A stretch of DNA of 64,000 nucleotides, from the NCBI GenBank assembly GCA_037447655.1, contig JBBHKE010001816.1, forward strand, positions 188,001-252,000. Direction: 5' to 3'. This DNA is from Zygnema cylindricum. Lineage: Eukaryota > Streptophyta > Zygnematophyceae > Zygnematales > Zygnemataceae. Within the stretch, counting starts at the first letter, position 1; the number at the start of each line of letters is the position of its first letter. This document shows, piece by piece, positions 53,293 to 64,000 of the stretch. The notes beneath the pieces are model-generated. The model did no database searches. It saw only the letters and a list, made by a program, of their open reading frames with translations, and was not told where the DNA came from. A program made the translations under genes and the position numbers.

Positions 53293-54301
53293 TGTTGAAA
53301 TTATTAGATTTATAAGGTATTTTTTAAGTTTTTATACATTAGTTTAAACAGGAAAAGTAAAGCGCAGGCAGCCTGCGTCCACTTTTTCCCTGTATCCCCC
53401 ATACTTATTGTAATCACTGAAGGATACAGAGGGTGGTGGAGCCATGGCTGCCTCAGCTCCATAGACAGGACTTAAGAGTGACCTAAGTCACTCTCAACAA
53501 AAGGTTGAGTCTAGCAGCACTTGAACCTCCGACCGGCAAAGCGCGGCGTAGCCGTCAGCTCTAACCGGTCTGTCGTAGAATTTCGTTACAATACATGGGG
53601 TAAGATATTTATTTAAACATTGAGAAGAACTTTTAATCCGATTGACGTAACTATGAAATAGGAAACATAGAACACATAAGATTCAGTGCGTAAAACCCGC
53701 CGCACGAAACAAATGAATTGGACATTTATTTCAACGACGTAAATTAAATGCTGGTCTCTATCCGACGACGCTAATCGTCGCCGAGGTCCCAGAATGGTCA
53801 TTTTGGCCGTTTTCGGACGTGCCGTGACCTAGCGATATGTGGCAAGATTGAATTGAGTAGCAGGGATCCCGGACGACATAATAACGACTCAGACGGCGAC
53901 ACGCGTCCACTCCATGACCTTGTCGTATAGTGGCCTTACAGAAAGTATATCAGCTACTGTACTTTTTAGTACTTTACAGTCTCTTGATTGGAGCGTACTT
54001 GAGTAGATAGGGGTTGTGAAAGAGGGTTTGGGACTTAGGAGTTTTTGGTAGATAACACCTCTCTCTCTTAGAGAACTTGTATAAACTTGGCATTTTTGCC
54101 GACACATAACTTATCGGCTGGTTGGCCGTTTTCAGTGATTCTTTTTGCTACAAACTCAGGGGAGTTTAGGCTGCATAGGGGTGCTGTCAAAACGTCATTT
54201 TTCTTTCCTAGACAACAGTGGTTGTGGCTTGAGGTGGGTAAATTAAATACTATCTAGAGGCTTCTTGTATTCTGTGATTCAATGGAGGACACAGAATTGC
54301 A

Positions 54302-54314
54302 GGTTATGGGCCCA
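54302..54314 (+). other. Primer binding site of C7
   Basis: GGTTATGGGCCCA directly follows the LTR. It is complementary to the anticodon stem-loop region of initiator tRNA-Met (GGGCCCAUAACC), as in Drosophila copia. Identical sites occur in C5 (59676-59664) and M3 (36708-36696). Confidence 0.75.
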
Positions 54315-54331
54315 TCCTCTAGGGTGCCCTC

Positions 54332-57300
54332 TGCAATTCTCTGTCCTCCATTGGACTACAGAATATAAGAAGCCTCTAGATAGTATTTAACTAACCCACT
54401 TTAAGCCACGACCACTTCTGCCCAAGAAGAAAAACTGACAATTTGACTGCACCCCTTTGTAGCGTGGACTCCCCTGAGTCCGTAGCAAAAAGAATCACTG
54501 AAAACGGGCAACCAGGCGATAAGTTATGAGCCAGCAAAAATGCCAATTTATACAAAGCTCTCTTAGAGAGAGGTGTCTATCTACCAAATATTTCCTAAGT
54601 CCTAAATCCCTCTCACAACCCCTATCTACTAAAGTACGAACCAATCGTATTACTGTAAAGTACAGAAAGGTACTATGGCCGATGTACTTTCTGTACGGCC
54701 GGTGTACGACAAGGCTCTTGAGTGGACGCGTGTCATTTTTCCACTTGTCCGTATTTTCTCCACAATTCCCGCGACCAAATGTCATCCTTCCACGCGGCGC
54801 CACGTCATGCCACGTCCATAAAATCCAAAGTGACCATTCCGCGATCTCGGCGACGACGTGCGCCGTCGGATTACATCCGACATTAATTGTCGACCGTTCA
54901 AAGTGTCTGTTTCATTTGTTTCGTGCGAAATGACGTTCGCACTAAACCTTAACAAATTCTATGTTCGTTTCGTTTCATATTCCAGTTAGATCATTTCGGT
55001 ACTATATAACAGTTTATATATGAATGAAACCCTATATCATCTAACGGACTTCTACGACAGACTGGTTAGAGCTAACAGCTAGGCTGCGCTCTACCGGTCG
55101 GGGGTTCGAGTCCTGCCGGACTCAACCTTTTGTTGAGAGTGACTTAAGTCACTCTTTAGTCCTTCCTATGGAGCTGAGGCAGCCATGGCTCCATCGCTCT
55201 CTCTCTCTCTTTCAGTGACTACAACAAGTATGGGGGAGAGAGAGAAGAGATGGAGGCAGGCTGCCATCATTTCTTATATATGTTTCCGCTAATTTATTTT
55301 AAACTAGAAAATACAAAAACTACTTATTTCAACACTCCCCTTATTTTCTAGTCTATTTTTAATTTTTCTTTTAATCCACATTTTTCCCTGCAGTATTTTA
55401 ATTTCGGCGAGGGTACAGGTTTGGTCATCATGTCCGCTACCATTTCCTCATCAGATCTATATACAAGATTCACTATTTTATTCTCAACTTTTTCTCTTAC
55501 AAAACTTAATCTTATGTCCATATGTTTAGCCTTAAAATGATGTTTTGGATTTGCTGCAATTGCTATGGCCGCTTGATTATCACAAAACACTTCATGCACT
55601 CCCTCCTTCATATACCCAAGTTCTTGCAGCAAGGACTTGACCCACATCAACTCTTTCACAGCAGAACAAGAGGCCATGTACTCAGCCTCCATGGTGGACT
55701 GTGCAACCACCTTTTGTTGCTTACTGCTCCAACAGCATGCACCTTCCCCAACATACAACACATACCCAGAAGTGCATCGTCTCATAGGTGCGTCCCCATA
55801 ACTGGCATCACTCCAAGTAGTGATGTCAGTGTGCTCCCCTCCCAAATGCAACCATAACTCTCTGGTTCCAACCAGATATCTCATGACTCTCTTGGCTGCC
55901 TCCCAATCCCTCTTCCTAGGATCATTCAGACTCCTACTGAGTACTCCAACTGCTGCCGCTATGTCCGGCCTGGTACAATTCATAAAATAGATTAAACTTC
56001 CTACGACCTGTCTATAAGGGATAGTCTTCATAAACTCTCTCTCTTCAATACTCATTTGATCATCTAAGATAATTACTCCTCCTTCTACACTCCCATCACT
56101 TACTTTTTTCAAGTCCATGGGAGTGGTACAACTGTTAGCATTTTCCACTGGAATTTCTCAAGCATATTACCTATTGCTTTTTTCTGAGTAAGTCTGATAA
56201 TCTTCTTCCCCCTATCTCTCTCAATCTGAATCCCCAAAATATATTTTGCCTCCCCTAAATCCTTCATATCAAATCTGCTTCTAAGATCTGTTTTTAACTT
56301 ATTGATCTTTTCCAAGGATTTACTCAACAGAAGCAGATCATCCACATAAATTGCAATAAAAATGACACCATTCTCATCTTCAAACATATAGATAGAATGG
56401 TCAGTGCCGATACGGATATACCCCAGACTGGTAAGAAACTCATCTAGTTTCTTTTTCCACTGTCGCGGAGCCTGCTTTAGTCCATATAAGGACTTTATGA
56501 GCCTGCAGACTTTGCTCTCTTCTCCTTCCTCCACGTACCCCTCGGGTTGTCTCATGAAAATTTCTTCCTCTAACTCACCATTAAGAAATGCAGTCTTAAT
56601 GTCCATCTGATGGATTTCCATGTCTTCCGCTGCTCCCAGGCTGAGGAGAATCCTTACTGATGGGAACCGAACAACTGGAGCAAAGGTCTCCTCATAGTCA
56701 ATCCCTTCCTTTTGGGTGAACCCTTTCGCTACCAATCGAGCCTTATATCTTTCAATGGTATTATCTGGGTTCAGTTTTAGTTTAAATACCTATTGACACC
56801 CAATAGGTTTTCTGTCTGGAGGACAATCTCCTAGTTCCCAGGTATTTGCTTCGATGATAGAAGCCATCTCATCATTTATAGCTCTAATCCATCTTTCTTT
56901 CTCTGGACTATTCACTGCCTCCGAGTAAGACTAAGGCTCATCTGTGTGAGATAGCTTAGTAACCTTATGAGCGACTTGTTTTTCCTGTAATCTTTTGCTG
57001 CTCCTTCTACCTCCCTCAAACTCCGAAGCAAGAATGGATGGAAGTCTTAGATTTCTTCTCACTGTTTCATCGGCTCCCCTGTCCATGGAAACCGGTTCTT
57101 GTCCCGCTTCTTCTATCTCCTCAAAGTCCATACGAGTATGTGAGGTTTCTGGTGAGTCTCCTGTATCTTGGATCTCCCCTGAATCTGTTATCACGGTGTC
57201 ACCCATGTCCCTTTCGGGAACGACCGAGTTCTCCTCACTTTCAGACTCAAATCTGATCCTAATCTTCTTTGTATATTTGAAGGGGTCAAATGACTTCCCT

Positions 57301-60300
57301 TCATCCATGACAACTAAGTGTTTGACCAGAATGATATCTTTCTTTGCCAAGTCATAGACTCTATATCCCTTAACATCCTCATCATATCCCACAAAGTATC
57401 CAGGTTTTCCTTTAGCATCTAGTTTCCAGTTTTTCCTATCCGTGTCAAGACTGTAAACTTGGCTACCAAATACTTTAAGGTGTGAGATATCAAGTTTCCT
57501 TCCAACCCATCTCTCATAAGGTGTGACTCCCTTTACAGCTGAGGTGAGGACTCTTTTCTTAATATAGTTGGCACAGTTCATTGCCTCTACCCAAAATCTC
57601 TTTCCTATTTTCTTGTCTGCCAACATACTGCATGCACTATCTCCTAGTGTTCTATTCAACCTCTCAGCTACCCCATTTTGTTCCGGGTTATATGGTACAG
57701 TTTTTTGGTGTTGTACTCTCTCATCTCTCAGATTTTCCTAAAACTGGTTAGAGGTATATTCCCCCCCATTATCACTCCTTATCCTCTTAATAGGGGTTTC
57801 ATGCAACTTCTCACTCCAGGCTTTATATTCTTTAAAGTAAGTGGATGCTTCAGACTTATTTTTCAGAAAGTAGACTCTAGAGTATCTAGACCAATCATCA
57901 GTTATTGTCATCATAAACCTCTTTCCTCCAACCGAAGGTACTTTTGCAGGTCCCCAAATATCTGTGTGGACCAAATCTAACACTTTCTCACCTCTATATG
58001 TGGCGGCTTTGGGAAAGGGAAGTCTGTGAGCCTTACCTTGAGCACAACCACTACAATCATCCATTATTTCATTATCTCCAAACTGAATGCCATCTACTAC
58101 CCCAAGCTTTTTCATTTCCCTTAACCTATCAAAATGCACATGCCCCAACAACTTATGCCAAATCATTCCTTTAGGAACACCAACATAGTAAGCATTCTTC
58201 TTTTCATTACTCAAGTTAAGCCTAAACATTCCTTGGCTACCCTTATCTGCTGTGAAGTAAACTTCATTCCCATACTTAGCTGTAAAGACTCCCTTTCTGG
58301 TGAAGGTATCAAACTCTTTGTCATCTAACACAGACGTAGAGACAAGATTTTTACTCAGCTGAGGAATGTAAAGTACATCTGAGAATGTAAGTATAGAGGT
58401 CTTACCCTCCACTAAGACTTTCAAATCTACTGATCCCACTAGATCTGTAGTAACCACTCTCCCATCCCCATACTCAATCTCTACAGTAGGAATCTTTCGT
58501 AGCTTAGTGAAGAGTTCTTTATCACGACACATATGCATGGATGCACTTGAGTCGATGATCCATCCTTCCTGTGGAGCTTCCCGAATTGCTCCAAGGGCAC
58601 ACTTCTGCCTCCGAGGGATCTCCTTCTCCTCCAGACTCTCGTCAAGAAAAAGCTCCCCATCCTCCTCAGATGACTCATCCTCGGTTTCTCCTGACACTTT
58701 TGTAACCACAAGTGCCTTTTTCTTCCCTCCGGAAGAACCCCCTCCACGGTTTTCTTGGAGCCTCAGCTCCGACAACTTGACACAATCTGCAATAAAGTGT
58801 CCCGGCTTTTTGCAATAATGACAAAGACCCTTTGGGGGCCTCTGTCCCCCAGAATTATCTCTTTCCCCTCTATAAAGTTTCTTCGGATCCTTCCCCCATC
58901 GGTCCCCTCCTGCTGCTAGAGCTTGAATGCTCTTTCCTCCTCTCCTAATCTCCATTGTGTTTTCCTGCACAAGTATCATCCTGACTACTGTGTTCCATTT
59001 CCATGAACTATCAGGCATTCCCTGTACTCGGTACACTATGTTTTCGAACTCATCTGGTAATTTCATGATAAGGGTGTTAACTTTCATTTTCATTGTACCT
59101 GTCCACCCGGCACTTTCCATTTCCATATACAAACAAGAAAGATCATTACTGTAATCTAACATCTTTCCTCCTTTGTAAGTGTAACTCAATAGCTTTTGCT
59201 CAGCCAACTGGAGCTCCTGAATAGTTCCTGTTCTATAAATCTCCACCAAACTCTCCCACAATTCCTCTGCCTTGTAAATGTGAAGATGAGGAGTGGCCAA
59301 ACCTTGAGTGAGGTGCCTCAAAATGAAGTTCTTGGCAGCCATGTTTACATCCTCCCACATTTGAGTATCGTTCTCCACGGTCTTCACGGTCGCCGTTCCC
59401 CATACTGTGGCAATAGGAGTGAGGGGTGTCTCCTTCCCTTTCACCTTTTCGGACACACTACTGTCCCCATCATCTGCCTCCTCCGCTGAGGCAGCCGTTG
59501 TTGCAGAAAACCTTACTCCCCCAAATCCTGGTGGAGTTCCCGAAGGTGGACGTTTCACTTGTCCACTGACGATACCTTAGTATCGTTTTTCACACAAAGC
59601 TCCCATCATCATGGCTTCCCAATAGATGAACCCAGATCCATTGAAGGTGGGCACCCTAGAGGGTGGGCCCATAACCTGCAATTCTGTGTCCTCCATTGGA
59701 CTACATAATACAAGAAGCCTCTAGATAGTATTTAACTAACCCACTTTAAGCCACGACCACTTCTGCCCAAGAAGAAAAACTGACAATTTGACTGCACTCC
59801 TGTGTAGCGTGGACTCCCCTAAGTGCGTAGCAAAAAGAATCACTGAAAACGGGCAACCAGGCGATAAGTTATGAGCCGGCAAAAATGCCAATTTATACAA
59901 AGCTCTCTTAGAGAGAGGTGTCTATCTACCAAATATTTCCTAAGTCCTAAATCCCTCTCACAACCCCTATCTACTAAAGTACGAACTAATCGTATTACTG
60001 TAAAGTACAGAAAGGTACTATGGCCGATGTACTTTCTGTACGGCCGGTGTACGACAAGGCTCTTGAGTGGACGCGTGTCATTTTTCCACTTGTCCGTATT
60101 TCCTCCACAATTCCCGCGACCAAATGTCATCCTTCCACGCGGCGCCACGTCATGCCACGTCCATAAAATCCAAAGTGACCATTCCGCGATCTCAGCGACG
60201 ACGTGCGCCGTCGGATTAAATCCGACATTAAATGTCGACCGTTCAAAGTGTCTGTTTCATTTGTTTCGTGCGAAATGACGTTCGCACTAAACCTTAACAA

Positions 60301-60678
60301 ATTCTATGTTCGTTTCGTTTCATATTCCAGTTAGATCATTTCGGTACTATATAACAGTTTATATATGAATGAAACCCTATATCATCTAACGGACTTCTAC
60401 GACAGACTGGTTAGAGCTAACAGCTAGGCTGCGCTCTACCGGTCGGGGGTTCGAGTCCTGCCGGACTCAACCTTTTGTTGAGAGTGACTTAAGTCACTCT
60501 TTAGTCCTTCCTATGGAGCTGAGGCAGCCATGGCTCCATCGCTCTCTCTCTCCTTCAGTGACTACAACAAGTATGGGGGAGGGAGAGAAGAGATGGAGGC
60601 AGGCTGCCATCATTTCTTATATATGTTTCCGCTAATTTATTTTTAAACTAGAAAATACAAAAACTACTTATTTCAACA
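54332..60678 (-). mobile_element. Full-length copia element C5
   Basis: 6347 bp on the minus strand. The 5' LTR is 60678-59677 and the 3' LTR is 55334-54332, each about 1000 bp with TGTTGAAATAAGTAG and AATTGCA ends. The perfect duplication CCCTC is at 54327-54331 and 60679-60683. The primer binding site abuts the 5' LTR and the polypurine tract AAAATAAGGGGAG (55347-55335) abuts the 3' LTR. By eye the LTRs differ at roughly 15 positions, indicating the youngest complete insertion here. It entered C7 just 3' of that element's primer binding site. Confidence 0.93.
55348..59558 (-). pseudogene. C5 gag-pol polyprotein (single frame, disabled by three stops and a frameshift)
   Basis: The frame opens at ATG 59558, with gag and pol in one frame. 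Order: gag, zinc knuckle CHYCKKPGHFIADC (about residue 250), protease with IDSSASMHMC (D-S-S instead of D-S-G), and integrase with H-x4-H, CSGC, HTDIWG and SDNGGEYTS. Then reverse transcriptase with IYVDDLLLL, and RNase H with SDASYGDAP, EAEYMA and HMDIRLSF. The gag-integrase order before reverse transcriptase defines Ty1/copia. Breaks: TAG for a Glu codon in integrase (about 57737), TAG for Gln (about 56933), TAG for Trp before reverse transcriptase (about 56790), and a one-base deletion near 56145. The TAG stop at 55348 touches the polypurine tract. Confidence 0.92.
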
Positions 60679-60683
60679 CCCTC

Positions 60684-63106
60684 CTTCAATGGATCTGGGT
60701 TCATCTATTGGGAAGCCATGATGATGGGAGCTTTGTGGGAAAAACGATACTGGGGTATCGTCAGTGGACAAGTGAAACGTCCACCTTCGAAGTATAGTTT
60801 TTAACTCCACTAAGATTTGGAGGAGTAAGGTTTCCTCAGCAACAGTTGCCTCAGCGAAGGAGGCAGATGATGGGGACAGCAGTGTGTCCGAAAAGGGGAA
60901 AGGGAAGGAGACACGCCTCACTCCTATTGCTACAATATCGAGAGCAGCGACGGTGAAGACCGCGGCGAACGATAGTCTAATGTGGGAGGATGTAAACATG
61001 GTTGCCAATAACTTCATTCTCACACATCTTACTCAAGCTTTAGCCACTCCTAATATTTACATTTACAAGGCCAAGGAGTTGTGGGAGAGTTTGGTGGAGA
61101 TTTATAGAGCTGGAACTATTCAAGAGCTCCAGTTGGCAGAGCAAAAGCTAGTGAGTTACACTTACAAGGGAGGAAAGATGTTAGATTAAAAGTGCAGGGT
61201 GGACAGGTACAATGAAAATGAAAGTTAACACCCTTATCATGAAGCTACCAGATGAGTACAAGAACATAGTGTACGGAGTACAGGAAATAGCTAATAGTTC
61301 ATGGAAATGGAACACACTGGTCAGGATGATACTTGTGCACGAAAAAACAATGGAGATTAAGAGAGAAGGAAGGAGCACTCAAGCTCTAGCAGTAAGGGGG
61401 GATCGATGGGGGAAGGACCCGAATAAACGGTACAAAGGGGAAAGAGATCATTATGGAGGACCGAGGCCCCGAAAAGGTCTTTGTCAGTTTTGCAAAAAGC
61501 CGGGACACTTCATCGCAGATTCTGTCAAGCTGTCAGAGCTGAGGCTCCAAGAGAACCGTGGAGAGGGTTCATTCGGAGGGAAGAAAAATGCACTTGTGGT
61601 TACAAAAGTGACAGGAGAAACCGAGGATGAGTCTTCTAAGGAGGATCGGGAGCTTCTTCTTGACGAGAATCTGGAGGAGAAGAAGATCCCTCGGAGACAG
61701 AAGTGTGCTTTTGGAGCAATTTGGGAAGCTCCACAGGAAGGATGGATTATTAACTCAGGTGCATCTATGCATATGTGTCGTGATAAAGAACTCTCCAGTA
61801 AGCTAAGAAACATCCCTACATTAGAGATAGAGTACCGAATGGGAGAGTGGTTACTACAGATATAATGGGATTGGTAGATCTGAAAGTCTTAGTGGAAGGT
61901 AAGACTTCTATACTTACATTCTCAAATAAACTTTACATTCCTCAGCTGAGTAAAAATCTTGTCTCTACGTATGTGTTAGATGACAAAGAGTTTGATACCT
62001 TCTCTAGAAAGGGAGTCTTTACAGCTAAGTATGGGGATGAAGTTTATTTCACGGCATATAAGAGTAGCTAAGGAATGTTTAGGCTTAATTTGTGTAATGA
62101 AAAGAAATATACTTATTATGTTGGTGTTCCTAAGTTGATGATTTGTCATATGCGGTTGGGGCATGTGCATTTTGATAGGTTGAGGGAAATGAAAAAGCTT
62201 CAAGTAGTAGAAGGCATTCAGTTTGGGGATAATGAAATGATGGATGATTGTAGTGGCTATGCTCAAGGTAAGGCTCACAGACTTCCATTTCCCAAAGCCT
62301 CCACATATAGAGGTGGAAAGTATTAGATTTGGCCCACACATATATTTGGGGACCTACAAAAGTACCTTCGGTTGGAGGAAAAAGGTTTATGATGACAATA
62401 ATCTATGACTTGTCTAGATACTTTAGAGTATATTTTCTTTAAAAAAAGTCTGAAGCATCAACTTACTTCAAAGAATATAAAGCATGGAGTGAGAAGTTGC
62501 ATGAAACCCCCATTAAAAGGATAAGGAGTGATAATGGGGGGGAATATACCTCGAATCAGTTTGAGGAAAATCTGAGAGATGAGGGAGTAGAGCACCAAAA
62601 TATTGTACCATATAACCCAGAACAAAACGGGGTAGCTAAGAGGTTGAATCGAACACTAGGAGATAGTGCATGCAATATGTTGGCCGACAAGAAAATAGGA
62701 AAGAGATTTTGGGCAGAAGCAATGAACTGTGCCAACTACATTAAGAATAAAGTCATTACCTCAGCTGTAAAGGGAGTGACACCTTATGAGAGATGGGTTG
62801 GAAGGAAACTTGATATTGCACACCTTAAAGTATTCGGTAGCCAAGTTTACAGTCTTGACACGGATAGGAAAAATTGGAAACTAGATGCTAAGGGAAAACT
62901 TGGATACTTTGTGGGATATGATGAGGATGTTAAGGGATATAGAGTATATTACTTAGCAAAGAAAGATATCATTTTGGTCAAACGCTTAGTTGTCATGGAT
63001 GAAGGGAAGTCATTTGACCCCTTCAAATATAAAAAGAATATAAGAATCAAATTTGAGTTCGAAAGTGAGGAGAACTCGGTCGTTCCTGATAGAGACATAA
63101 GTGAAA
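60684..63106 (+). pseudogene. C7 interior: degraded gag, protease and integrase
   Basis: The same order as C5 but more decayed. The gag start is disrupted near 60790-60880, with a deletion near 61190. The knuckle reads CQFCKKPGHFIADS, its last Cys lost to Ser. The protease site reads IINSGASMHMC, with the catalytic Asp replaced by Asn. A frameshift is near 61845 and stops are near 62072, 62327 and 62440. The integrase C-terminal part from 62497 is open (SDNGGEYTS, NPEQNGVAK, where the catalytic Glu position appears as Lys in the following RLNRTLG context). It ends where the next LTR is inserted at 63107. Confidence 0.85.
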
Positions 63107-64000
63107 TGTTGAAATTAATAGATTTCTAGAGTATTTTCTAGGTTAAAATATGCTAGTATAAAAGAAAAAGAAAAAGACGGATAGCTTGCCTCCACCTCCT
63201 CTCTCTAGCCCCTCATACTTGTTGTAGTCATTGAAGAAAGAGAGGGTGGTTTATCCATGGCTGCCTTAGTTCAACAAGTAGTTATTTTTAGTAGGTTACT
63301 AAAAATATACTTGACGGACCCAAAATTTGATCCCGGTACCTACTGTATGTCAAGTTGGGCGGTAGCGGTCAACTTTATCTTATTAGTCTAGGACCAATGC
63401 TAAATGCCACAGGGTTAGATAGATATTTATATATATAGGAATGAACTAATTCATTTAAACGAAACTATATACGACATGCATAGATACATTTTTTGTAAAG
63501 TACGGAGTACGTTACGGTTTCGAAATAGATACCGCGCATTTTGTTTTCGACAGCGAAACAAATATCGCGCAAGTATTTATAACGGCTGAGATTAAATTTC
63601 GAATCAAATCCAACGGCGCACACCATTGCCGAAATCCTGGAATTGTCACTTTGGCATTTAGTGACGTGGCATGACCTGGAGCCACGTGGAGAATTAACAT
63701 TCGGTCGCAGGAATTCTGAGGAACGTACGGACGAGTGGAAAATGAGAACACGTCCGCTCAATGGCCTTGTCGTACAAAGGTTGTACAAAAAGTATATCGA
63801 AAGTAGTATTTTTATGTACCATACAGTATTGTGATTGGTTCGTAAAGTTAGTAGATAGGGGTTGTGAGAGGAAGCTTGGACCTAGAAAAATCTAGTAGAT
63901 GGTTTTCTCTCTCTTTGAGAGGTTGTAAAAATTGGCATTTTTGACGGCTTATAACTTATCGCTTGGTTGGGCGTTTTCAAAGATTATTTTTCCTACGGCC
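63107..64000 (+). mobile_element. Copia LTR inserted in C7, cut by window end
   Basis: TGTTGAAATTAATAGATTTC at 63107 begins an LTR closely related to N4. It shares GACGTGGCATGACC, CATTCGGTCGC.GGAATTCTGAGG, GTAGATAGGGGTTGTGAGAG and the antisense tRNA-like block near 63300-63400. Whether it is solo or heads a full element lies beyond 64000. Confidence 0.8.

Larger units (their letters stand above)
53293..63106 (+). mobile_element. Copia element C7 (host), interrupted by C5 and by a terminal LTR
   Basis: The 5' LTR is 53293-54301 (TGTTGAAATTATTAG to CACAGAATTGCA). The primer binding site GGTTATGGGCCCA is at 54302-54314. C5 is inserted 13-17 bases further on. The interior resumes at 60684 and runs to 63106, where another LTR is inserted in the integrase/reverse-transcriptase linker. 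No 3' LTR of C7 is in the window. Confidence 0.85.

Overview
The window is nuclear DNA of a repeat-rich, AT-rich eukaryote. The evidence is GT-AG introns, microsatellites hundreds of bases long, Ty1/copia-type LTR retrotransposons, a non-LTR retrotransposon remnant and many foldback or terminal-inverted-repeat elements. No bacterial-style operon is present. The species cannot be fixed from sequence alone. A short interstitial TTTAGGG-like stretch near 1.66 kb is compatible with a plant or algal lineage but is weak evidence.

Left third (1-20.5 kb). Two paralogous five-exon genes face each other tail to tail: gene A (+, 1554-7657) and gene B (-, 20453-15195). Both appear to encode type II, signal-anchored glycosyltransferases of a fucosyltransferase-like GT-B type. 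Intron positions and phases (0,0,0,2) match, and exon 3 is 237 bp in both. The second intron of each gene carries a very long but unrelated simple repeat: CT plus CAT in A, GGGAGA/TCTCCC in B. Between the genes lie about 210-bp foldback MITEs, GA-rich tracts and the 3' end of a non-LTR retrotransposon.

Middle left (20.5-25.5 kb), with a similar zone at 45-53 kb. These regions are layered non-autonomous DNA elements: a 777-778 bp PIF/Harbinger-like family with TAA/TTA target duplications, a MITE group sharing TACACCG... ends, larger inverted-repeat elements, and an unclassified element flanked by 12-13 bp direct repeats.

Right (25.5-45 kb and 53-64 kb). This is a nest of copia-type elements. 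One degraded host element (25.5-40.1 kb) was hit by two LTR insertions, each hit again by further elements. A second host (from 53.3 kb) contains a full-length 6.35-kb element in the opposite orientation (54332-60678, target duplication CCCTC) and then another LTR that runs off the window. All polyproteins seen are disabled. Where visible, the primer binding site matches the internal part of initiator tRNA-Met (half-tRNA priming, as in Drosophila copia), and the LTRs carry an antisense tRNA-like block.

Exon structures, motifs and target duplications were read by eye. Family names rest on recalled motif knowledge, not on searches.
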